The notes beneath the pieces are model-generated. The model did no database searches. It worked only from the letters and a program-made list of their open reading frames with translations, and had not been told where the DNA came from. From positions 1 to 64,000 of the forward strand of contig JAJUIB010000015.1 of assembly GCA_029265615.1 (NCBI GenBank): a stretch of 64,000 bases of DNA. Reading direction: 5' to 3'. A program made the position numbers and the translations under genes. Each line of letters starts with the position of its first letter. Position 1 is the stretch's first letter. Positions 57,942 to 64,000 of this stretch are shown in pieces. Source of the stretch: Spirochaetota bacterium (GTDB lineage Bacteria > Spirochaetota > Spirochaetia > Treponematales > Rectinemataceae).

Positions 57942-59711
57942 TTACTCCAGGCGTTCGATGAGGCGGGCGCCGCGCGGATCCACGCCCTTTTTTCGGCCCG
58001 CAACGAGGGCCCGTATCTCGGCTTCGAGCGCAGCATAGCGCTCGCTCTTGTACTCGGCGCCGTTGAGGTCAAGGAACTTCTGGCGAAGCGCGTAGAAGAA
58101 CTGCCGCGCGTCTTCCTTGTCCTTCGCGGCGATCTCCGCCGAAAGGACGTCGAGGACGAGGGCATAGCTCCGCTTCTGCCGCTCGGGGGCGACCGCCGCG
58201 TCGATTGGATCGAAGGAGTTCTGCTGGAGGTACACGGCATCGAGAAACTCGCCCTTCTGATACACGATGTAGTCATCGAGCGAGGTACCCTCTTCACCAA
58301 CAACCTTCATCATCGCGCCGACCTCGGCCGAGCGGAAGAGGAATTCGCGACCGTACTCGACGACCGGTGCCTCGATAATTCCCTTGTACTTCGACCAGGA
58401 ATCGAGCGGGTGAATCGCAGGATACTTGCGCGCATCAGAGCGCTCACGGGAAAGACCGTGGAAGGCGCCGACAACCTTGAGGGTCGCCTGAGTGACCGGC
58501 TCCTCGAAGTTGCCGCCCGCAGGGGAAACGGTGCCACCGATCGTGACGGAGCCGGTTTTCCCGTCACGGAGTCGGACAATGCCCGCCCGTTCGTAGAAGC
58601 TCGCGATAACCGATTCAAGATACGCGGGAAAGGCCTCCTCGCCGGGGATCTCCTCCAGGCGGCCGGACATCTCGCGCATAGCCTGGGCCCAGCGCGAGGT
58701 CGAGTCGGCAAGAAGCAGGACATCGAGACCCATCTGACGATAGTATTCGGCGAGGGTCACAGCCGTATACACCGAGGCCTCGCGCGCCGCGACGGGCATG
58801 GAGGAGGTGTTGCAGATGATGATCGTGCGCTCCATGAGCGAACGCCCGGTGCGAGGGTCGACGAGCTCGGGAAACTCCTTGAGCGTCTCAACGACTTCAC
58901 CGGCGCGTTCGCCGCAGGCGGCGATGATGACGATATCGACATCGGCATTGCGGCTCGTCACCTGCTGAAGCACGGTTTTGCCGGCGCCGAAGGGGCCGGG
59001 GATGCAGTAGGTACCGCCCTTCGCGACGGGGAAAAAGGTATCGATGATGCGGTTCTTCGTCACCATGGGCTGGACGGGGCGAAGTCGCTCGGCATAGCAG
59101 TCGATGGCGCGCTTAACCGGCCAGCGGAAGACCATGGAAACGGGCACGAGGTTGCCCCGCTCGTCCTCGAGCTCGACGAGCGGCTCGTCGATGCGGTAGG
59201 CCCCGGCGGGTCGCACGCTTCGCACCGTATAGGCGCCATAGAGGCCGAAAGGCACCATGATCCTGTGAGAAAAAGCGCCCTCGGGCACAGTCCCGAGGAG
59301 GTCTCCCCGCTGCACCCGGTCGCCGACCTTCGCAACCGGGCTGAAGTCCCAGGTCTTGTTCCGCGGCAGGGAATCGAGGTAGACGCCCGGCTCGAGGAAA
59401 TTACCCGCCTTTTCGGCAACCTCCGGAAGCGGGTTCTGGAGGCCGTCATAGATCTGGCCAAGTAGGCCCGGTCCGAGTTCGACGGAGAGCATCTCGCCCG
59501 TGAACTCCACGGGATCGCCCACCTTGATACCCTTGGTGATCTCGAACACCTGCACCTGGACAAGGTCGCCGCGCACGCGGATGACCTCGCTCTTAAGCCG
59601 CTTCTCGTCGACGCGGATGTAGGCGACTTCGTTCATGGACACGGCGCCCTGGACGCGGACGCCGACCATGTTGCCGTTGACGCCGGTCACCGTTCCCGTG
59701 GTCTTCGTCAT
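57942..59711 (-). CDS. ntpA: V-type ATPase subunit A (catalytic)
   Basis: 589 residues. P-loop GPFGAGKT (239-246), the non-homologous insert region (about 110-200), GERAGEV and arginine-finger-bearing ADSTSRWAQAMREMSGRLEE. Drives ion pumping or, if the ion gradient allows, ATP synthesis. ATG overlaps the DUF2764 stop. Confidence 0.97.
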   Translation of the reverse strand: MTKTTGTVTGVNGNMVGVRVQGAVSMNEVAYIRVDEKRLKSEVIRVRGDLVQVQVFEITKGIKVGDPVEFTGEMLSVELGPGLLGQIYDGLQNPLPEVAEKAGNFLEPGVYLDSLPRNKTWDFSPVAKVGDRVQRGDLLGTVPEGAFSHRIMVPFGLYGAYTVRSVRPAGAYRIDEPLVELEDERGNLVPVSMVFRWPVKRAIDCYAERLRPVQPMVTKNRIIDTFFPVAKGGTYCIPGPFGAGKTVLQQVTSRNADVDIVIIAACGERAGEVVETLKEFPELVDPRTGRSLMERTIIICNTSSMPVAAREASVYTAVTLAEYYRQMGLDVLLLADSTSRWAQAMREMSGRLEEIPGEEAFPAYLESVIASFYERAGIVRLRDGKTGSVTIGGTVSPAGGNFEEPVTQATLKVVGAFHGLSRERSDARKYPAIHPLDSWSKYKGIIEAPVVEYGREFLFRSAEVGAMMKVVGEEGTSLDDYIVYQKGEFLDAVYLQQNSFDPIDAAVAPERQKRSYALVLDVLSAEIAAKDKEDARQFFYALRQKFLDLNGAEYKSERYAALEAEIRALVAGRKKGVDPRGARLIERLE

Positions 59712-60310
59712 CGTGAAACTCCGGTCTCTTCGGTAGATTGCGCCTGCCCGAGGATGGCGGCGTAGGTTGCGCGATATCCCGCTTCGCCCCGCTCGGCCTT
59801 GAGCCCAGCAAGACGCTCGAGTATCTGGAGCTCGAGGCGGTAGGCCGCGAGCCGGGAAAGATCGAAGGGTGAAAGTCCCGCGTGCGCTTCAAGAAAGGCC
59901 CAGCGCTCGCGTTCGAGCGCAAGCTCACCCTCAAGGGGGGTCGCCGCCTCGAAGGCCGCACGCGCTGCACGAGCGGCGGAAAAGTCGCCGCCTGCATCGC
60001 CACTGCCCGGACGCACGGGGCGTTCGTAAGCCTCGGCTGGCCGCCCGAGGCGGCGCGCCCGCAGCCGTACAAGCTCGTTGCGAAGAGCGCGCTCCCAGGC
60101 GTAATACGCGTCGAGGAGCGGCTCGCCAGAGCGGGCGAGCGGCGGAGCGCCCTCGCTGGCCGACACCAGCACCGCGGCCTCAAGCGTCGCATAATCCGCG
60201 GCGGAAAGCTGCTCCCGGGCCCGGGCGAGAAACTCCTCGCTCGAAAGAGGCGCCTCGGCGCCGAACTGGAGCGAAGGGAGCGTCGCCGCGAAATAGTAGT
60301 AGCGGCTCAC
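59708..60310 (-). CDS. DUF2764-type V-ATPase-associated protein (C/d-like)
   Basis: 200 residues from GTG 60310 (VSRYYYFAATLPSLQFG), four bases after the ntpE stop; the frame to 60580 is a shadow of ntpE. The N-terminal YYYFAATLPSL is the hallmark of DUF2764 proteins encoded at this place in spirochaete, Bacteroides-group and Chlamydia V-ATPase operons, which lack a normal C subunit. Mostly helical. It probably replaces the C (d) subunit on the rotor; inferred from position. Confidence 0.85.
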   Translation of the reverse strand: MSRYYYFAATLPSLQFGAEAPLSSEEFLARAREQLSAADYATLEAAVLVSASEGAPPLARSGEPLLDAYYAWERALRNELVRLRARRLGRPAEAYERPVRPGSGDAGGDFSAARAARAAFEAATPLEGELALERERWAFLEAHAGLSPFDLSRLAAYRLELQILERLAGLKAERGEAGYRATYAAILGQAQSTEETGVSR

Positions 60311-60314
60311 AGCC

Positions 60315-60923
60315 TCACATCCCCTTCGCGGCACTCCGCAGGGTCTCGGCAAGCCGGGCGTTAAGGTGCCGCGCAAGGAGCTCCGCGAGCGCCTCGGCCG
60401 AGAAATCGTAGTAGACGGCGCCGCCTTTCTCCGCGATTCGGAAACCCGCATCGAGATCGGCGTAGGGCTTGAGCTCGACCCCCTTGCCAAGCTCCGCGGC
60501 GAGCGCCTGCGCATACTTCCCTTCGAGTTTGCGGATATCCTGGGGCGAAAGAAGGACGGAAAGCTCGCCACCTGATGCAAGTGCCTTGACCGCCGCCGGG
60601 ATCGCCGCGGCGAGGGCCTCGGGTCCGAGAGCCTCTTTGACCTCCGACCTCACCGCGGCGGCGAGGAGGGATTCGAGGCTGGCGCGGAAGGAAAGAAGAA
60701 GATCGCGGGAAGCCTGGGCGAGCGCGGCGCGGCCGGATTCCTCGGCCCGGGCGGCGTCGGCCCGAGCCTTTTCAACAATGGCCTTCGCCTCGCGCTCCGC
60801 CTCTTCAAGCCGGGCCTGTTTCGCAGCCTCGGCCTCGGCAAGGACGCGGGCCGCCTCGGCGCGGGCGGCCTCGACCCCCTCGCGCTTGATCTTCTCAAGC
60901 AATTCCTGGAGCTGGATATCCAT
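60315..60923 (-). CDS. ntpE: V-type ATPase subunit E (peripheral stalk)
   Basis: 202 residues. N-terminal long Ala/Glu-rich coiled coil (about 5-80; EEAEREAKAIVEKARADAAR) and a globular C-terminal domain (FRIAEKGGAVYYDFSAEAL), the family form. ATG 60923 follows the head gene by 38 bases. Confidence 0.95.
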   Translation of the reverse strand: MDIQLQELLEKIKREGVEAARAEAARVLAEAEAAKQARLEEAEREAKAIVEKARADAARAEESGRAALAQASRDLLLSFRASLESLLAAAVRSEVKEALGPEALAAAIPAAVKALASGGELSVLLSPQDIRKLEGKYAQALAAELGKGVELKPYADLDAGFRIAEKGGAVYYDFSAEALAELLARHLNARLAETLRSAAKGM

Positions 60924-60961
60924 GGCTTCCCCTCAACAACTCGCTACGATTAGGGCCGGCG

Positions 60962-61321
60962 CTACTCGTCGGCCTCGATATAGGCGCGAACCTTGGCGAT
61001 TTTGCGGCGAACGAAGGCGAAGATAGCCTCGGGTTCGGCGCGGTCGCGCAGCGCCTCACGGACGCGCGTCTCCACGGCCTCCACCAAGGAATCCAAGTTT
61101 GTATATAACGAAAGGTCGATCGCGTCAATGATGGAAAGAAGCTCGCGGACCGCCTCGGCCTCCAGCCGGAAGAGCGCTTCATTTTCCTTAAAAACGTATT
61201 CCGTGATCTCGCCGCGTTGGTGCCGCTCACCGCTCCTCCTCTGGACGAGGCCGATATCCTCGATGAGGTCCTCGAGCTCGGCTTTCAGCACCTTGAGGAA
61301 CTTGGCGTTGGGATCGGCCAT
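60962..61321 (-). CDS. Head gene of V-ATPase operon, helical protein of unknown function
   Basis: 119 residues from ATG 61321 (MADPNAKFLKVLKAEL), with GGAGG five bases upstream. All-helical, charged (LRDRAEPEAIFAFVRRKIAKV). No G (H)-like subunit motif could be assigned, but its place before subunit E and its helical nature allow a stalk or assembly role. The frame to 61471 lies in the intergenic region and is rejected. Confidence 0.75.
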   Translation of the reverse strand: MADPNAKFLKVLKAELEDLIEDIGLVQRRSGERHQRGEITEYVFKENEALFRLEAEAVRELLSIIDAIDLSLYTNLDSLVEAVETRVREALRDRAEPEAIFAFVRRKIAKVRAYIEADE

Positions 61322-61363
61322 GGACACCTCCGCAAAAATCCGGACTTGCGACACGCGAGATAG

Positions 61364-61392
61364 AGTATCGGGCATCGAAAGGCGGTGTGCAA
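61364..61392 (-). promoter_or_regulatory. Weak candidate promoter of the V-ATPase operon
   Basis: Minus-strand TTGCAC (61392-61387), 17 bases, GATACT (61369-61364). Three and four matches to consensus; would leave a leader of about 36 bases. Confidence 0.35.
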
Positions 61393-61419
61393 GAGTCGGA
61401 AAAGAGCTTTGTGCGCGGA

Positions 61420-61450
61420 CCGCCTTACGGGGTCTACCCCGATAAGGCGG
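61420..61450. promoter_or_regulatory. Large palindrome between the V-ATPase operon and the phospholipase gene
   Basis: CCGCCTTA-CGGGG-tcta-CCCCG-a-TAAGGCGG: a perfect 13-pair inverted repeat with a four-base loop and one bulged base. It ends nine bases before TATGAT (61459-61464), a -10-like box five bases before the ATG of the plus-strand gene, and so covers the -35 region. Operator or transcript hairpin. Confidence 0.6.
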
Positions 61451-61469
61451 AAAGCGGGTATGATGCGTC

Positions 61470-62642
61470 ATGCCCGCGCAAATCGCCCATATTCTCGCCG
61501 GGGAGGAGGCGATGCGGATCGCCGCCCCGGAGCTCGCCGCACGACTCGGTCTCAGCGAAACGCCAACACCGCGCGGGAACGAAGATGCGACATCAGCCGC
61601 GCGCTGGTTTAGGCTCGGATGTCAGGGTCCTGACATTTTTTACCATAATCAGCGCACCAAGCCTTCGGGCCTCCACTACGGCTCGCTCGCGCATCGGCGG
61701 AACTACGGGCTTCTCGTCGAGGGCGCCCTGTGCGCCTATCTTGGTGCACGGATCACGGGAATGGCTGTAGAGCAGGATGGAGAGCTCCCCGAACCCGCGT
61801 TCGCCTATCTTCTTGGATTTGCCACCCATGCCGCGCTCGACCGCGCAGCCCACCCATTTATCGTTTTTTTTTCAGGGTGGGCGGGAAAGGGGCCGCAGGC
61901 GGAACGGTTTCGCGGTTGCCACCCCTTTCTTGAACGACTCCTCGATCTTGCGCTTCTGCATGAGCTTCGCGGCTTAGGTCCTGCGGATTTTGACCTCGAA
62001 GCCCTCCTCCCTCTCGATGGGCGGGCGCGGGGCGCAGAGGCACGAACCGAGGAAAGCGTCGTGGCGCTCCTCACTCAGGGCCTTGCGACCGCCTATCCCA
62101 AGGCGGCGGGCACGGACTTCCTCCTTGCACGGAGGCTCGAAAACGCACTTTCGGACGCCCGGTACTTTTTCCGCGCCACAAACCCCGCGCGTACTGCAGG
62201 CGCGCGCGCCGACTATTTCGCCTACCTCGATGACCGCGCCGGACCACGGAGCATTGCGCTTGTCTACCCCGAAGCCCTGCCTTCGGGCATCGACATTCTG
62301 AATCGGAGGCGCCGCGCCTGGCGCCATCCTGCGGACGACGGACGCTTCTCCGACGAGGACTTTTTTGCGCTCTACCTCCGCGGAGTCGCCGAATCCGCGC
62401 GGGTGCTTGAGCGCATGCTCCGCTTGTGGCGCGAGCCGCCTGAGGCAGATGAACCCTGCGGTCTTGCGGGGCTTGTCGGCAACGGTGGTCTTTCAATCAC
62501 GAACGAGGCGGGCATCCCCGTCTCGCCCCAGGTCGCCGAGCCCCTCCCACTCGCCGGGCTTATGGATGAGGAGTATCGCAAGCGCCTCGAACTCGCCCGT
62601 CGCGCCCTCGCCGCAGATCCGTCGATTGACTCCCATCCCTGA
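61470..62642 (+). CDS. Zinc-dependent phospholipase C-like protein
   Basis: 390 residues from ATG 61470. N-terminal AQIAHILAGEEAMRIAAPEL, then LGCQGPDIFYHNQR and GFATHAALDRAAHPFIVF, giving several His/Asp that match the metal ligands of the zinc-dependent PLC family (PF00882). No signal peptide, so intracellular or released unconventionally. Residues 180-390 are variable. The start codon lies five bases past a TATGAT box without a ribosome site. Substrate unknown. Confidence 0.83.
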   Translation: MPAQIAHILAGEEAMRIAAPELAARLGLSETPTPRGNEDATSAARWFRLGCQGPDIFYHNQRTKPSGLHYGSLAHRRNYGLLVEGALCAYLGARITGMAVEQDGELPEPAFAYLLGFATHAALDRAAHPFIVFFSGWAGKGPQAERFRGCHPFLERLLDLALLHELRGLGPADFDLEALLPLDGRARGAEARTEESVVALLTQGLATAYPKAAGTDFLLARRLENALSDARYFFRATNPARTAGARADYFAYLDDRAGPRSIALVYPEALPSGIDILNRRRRAWRHPADDGRFSDEDFFALYLRGVAESARVLERMLRLWREPPEADEPCGLAGLVGNGGLSITNEAGIPVSPQVAEPLPLAGLMDEEYRKRLELARRALAADPSIDSHP

Positions 62643-62654
62643 GCGGGCTAGGAT
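62626..62654 (+). promoter_or_regulatory. Promoter of fliG (leaderless start)
   Basis: TTGACT (62626-62631), 17 bases, TAGGAT (62649-62654); the ATG at 62661 lies where transcription should begin. The AGGA within the -10 box could alternatively serve as a ribosome site if transcription starts further upstream. Confidence 0.65.
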
Positions 62655-62660
62655 GCCTTC

Positions 62661-63881
62661 ATGCGAATGAAGGATCGGATCGAGCAGGCATATAAGGGTA
62701 CGCCGCCGCCTGAGCGCGAAGCCGACCGAGCTTCGGCGCCCCCGCCTAGGCCGCAGAAGAGCGCCACGGCGGCAGCCCTTCAGAGCAGGCCCGCCGTTTC
62801 TCCCGGCGCCGCCGCGCAAGCCGGCTCCGTCGGCTCAACCGACGCAGCCCTGCGCCGGGCCGAGGGAGAGGCAGAACGCCTTCTCAAAACTGGTACAGAG
62901 CGAGGCTTATCCAAAGCGGCAAAATTCCTTCTTCTCCTCGGCGCCGAAGAAGCCGCCAAGGTGCTCTCCCACCTTGGTAGCAAGGAGATCGAAGAGCTTT
63001 CGCGCGAAATCATTTCGATAAAGAGCATCGATGCCGCCGAGGCAAACGAAGTCCTCGCCGAATTCGGGTGGCTCGTCAAAACCAAGGGATTTGCGATCGA
63101 AGGCGGTCCCGAAACCGCGGAAAAAATGCTCGCGCAGGCCTTTGGGCCCGAGCGGGCGCGCGACCTCGTGCGCAAGGCGGCGCCCGCCGCGACCCGCCCC
63201 TTTCGCTTCCTCGACGACTTTGAGCCCCGCGATCTGAAGCTCATTCTTAAAGATGAGTCGCCACAGGTGCTCGCGGTCATCCTCCCCTACCTCGAGCCGA
63301 GGCGCGCCTCCGGCCTTCTCGAACTCCTCCCTGACGAGCTCCGCGTCGAGCTCGTAAAGCGCGTCGCACGCCTCGAAAAGGTGAGTCCTGAGGTCCTCCG
63401 CCGCATCGAAGAGACGCTCAAAGACCGCATCAGGAGGATTGGCACGCCGAATGCCGAGGAAATCGACGGCAAGGCTGCGCTCGCGGGCATTCTCCGCCAT
63501 GTCGATCCGCGTCTTGAGGAGCGGGTGCTGAGCGCGCTGGGCGAAGAAAGTCCCGAACTTTCGCGCGAGGTCAAGGAGCGGCTCTTCACCCTGGATGACG
63601 TGCTCCGCGTGCCAGATCGCGAGCTCCAGAAAGCGCTCCGCGAATTTCAGGACCGCGACATCGCCCTCGTGCTCAAGGGGCGGAGCGAGGCCTTCAAGGC
63701 GAAGCTCCTCGGTTGCGTCTCGGCAGGACGGCGGACGCTCATTCTCGACGAGTATGAACTCCTCGGGCCGGTGCGCCGCGAGGATGCAGCCGAGGCGGTG
63801 CGCGAACTTCTTGCCTACCTCAAGCGTGCGCGCGAAGACGGCGAACTCGTCCTCGAGGGGGAAGACGAGCTCATCGAGTGA
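62661..63881 (+). CDS. fliG: Flagellar motor switch protein FliG (FliG1-like)
   Basis: 406 residues against about 340 for usual FliG, because of a disordered Pro/Ala-rich N-terminal extension of about 80 residues. Then the N-domain (GLSKAAKFLLLLGAEEAAKVL), middle domain with DESPQVLAVILPYLEPRRA (EHPQ-like motif) and C-domain with FTLDDVLRVPDRELQKALREF, containing the torque-helix Asp/Arg, and ALVLKGRSEAFKAKLL, GPVRREDAAEAV. Spirochaetes have two FliG proteins; the extension and lone gene position fit FliG1. Confidence 0.92.
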   Translation: MRMKDRIEQAYKGTPPPEREADRASAPPPRPQKSATAAALQSRPAVSPGAAAQAGSVGSTDAALRRAEGEAERLLKTGTERGLSKAAKFLLLLGAEEAAKVLSHLGSKEIEELSREIISIKSIDAAEANEVLAEFGWLVKTKGFAIEGGPETAEKMLAQAFGPERARDLVRKAAPAATRPFRFLDDFEPRDLKLILKDESPQVLAVILPYLEPRRASGLLELLPDELRVELVKRVARLEKVSPEVLRRIEETLKDRIRRIGTPNAEEIDGKAALAGILRHVDPRLEERVLSALGEESPELSREVKERLFTLDDVLRVPDRELQKALREFQDRDIALVLKGRSEAFKAKLLGCVSAGRRTLILDEYELLGPVRREDAAEAVRELLAYLKRAREDGELVLEGEDELIE

Positions 63882-63908
63882 GAAAGGCCTTCGCGCTCAA
63901 GAGCCAAC

Positions 63909-64000
63909 TTAGACGTAGGTAAGGAGGCCTGCGGACGCTTCCTCACTCCGCGCAAGCATGAATAGGTAGTCGGAAAGGCGGTTGACATACTGCCTAAGCG
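63909..64000 (-). CDS. Cob(I)yrinic acid a,c-diamide adenosyltransferase (PduO type), C-terminal part (partial)
   Basis: Only the last 30 codons are present; stop TAA at 63911-63909. The tail RLRQYVNRLSDYLFMLARSE matches the end of ATP:cob(I)alamin adenosyltransferases of the PduO/MMAB family, where it contributes the corrin-binding helix. The gene starts beyond the window and is convergent with fliG, 27 bases away. Confidence 0.85.
   Translation of the reverse strand, partial: LRQYVNRLSDYLFMLARSEEASAGLLTYV

Noticed and set aside
57723-59465. Open frame of 580 codons on the plus strand, antisense to ntpA/ntpB
   Set aside because: Shadow frame caused by high GC third positions; no family match, no ribosome site, and the minus strand carries clear V-ATPase genes.

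Overview
The window is a gene-dense (roughly 60% GC or higher by eye), wholly bacterial stretch that reads as the chromosome of a high-GC spirochaete related to Treponema. The evidence is: a V-type ATPase operon in the reduced E-DUF2764-A-B-D-I-K order known from spirochaetes and Chlamydia; a FliG1-like protein with an N-terminal extension; SpoVG next to IspE; a large CheA-centred chemotaxis operon; PilZN3/PilZ-like proteins; lipoprotein signals with relaxed lipoboxes; and a capD-degT-molybdohydroxylase block that I recall from Treponema genomes (not verified). There are no insertion sequences, prophage genes, CRISPR arrays or rRNA genes. One tRNA gene is present. No gene-free stretch exceeds 300 bases.

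Layout. 1-974 (+): end of an ABC importer operon (permease, ATPase). 997-10831 (-): a chemotaxis operon in the order STAS protein, cheA, cheR, cheB, cheY, cheW, hybrid kinase, lone receiver, hybrid kinase, with a sigma70-type promoter in front. 10932-18349 (-): tilS-ftsH-secreted TPR protein-HtrA-like lipoprotein, an envelope quality-control operon. 18448-20475 (-): ispE-spoVG-tRNA-Gln-rplY with an intrinsic terminator. 20669-20977 (+): an extremely acidic small protein. 21095-26052 (-): rplU-prp-rpmA-obg-nadD-yqeK-lytR-rsfS, a ribosome/NAD/envelope operon. 26180-31630 (-): argS, then ligA with two membrane paralogues. 31886-34646 (+): MFS transporter and CapA-like lipoprotein. 34676-36969 (-): RlpA/SPOR protein and a small exported protein.

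37195-45463 (+) is the most unusual unit: eight consecutive, mostly overlapping genes headed by a NusG paralogue of the LoaP/UpxY kind, then a soluble CapD-like nucleotide-sugar enzyme, a DegT aminotransferase, three molybdenum-hydroxylase-type subunits, a tetrapyrrole-methylase-fold (RsmI-like) methyltransferase and a PilZN3-like protein. 45474-48968 (-): mfd. 49062-51237 (+): exported protein, degenerate receiver-PilZ protein, ArsR regulator. 51234-53548 (-): ispG and a secreted TPR protein. 53655-61321 (-): V-ATPase operon. 61470-63881 (+): zinc-dependent phospholipase C-like protein and fliG. 63909-64000 (-): end of a cobalamin adenosyltransferase gene.

Regulatory reading. Several promoters can be read with near-consensus -35/-10 boxes. 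In four cases (ispE, arsR, ispG, fliG) the -10 box lies only 6-9 bases before the start codon and no convincing Shine-Dalgarno element precedes it, so leaderless mRNAs are likely. Genes inside operons are typically coupled by 1-23 base overlaps, and GTG starts are frequent. Several operon ends carry long GC-rich hairpins without a U-tract.
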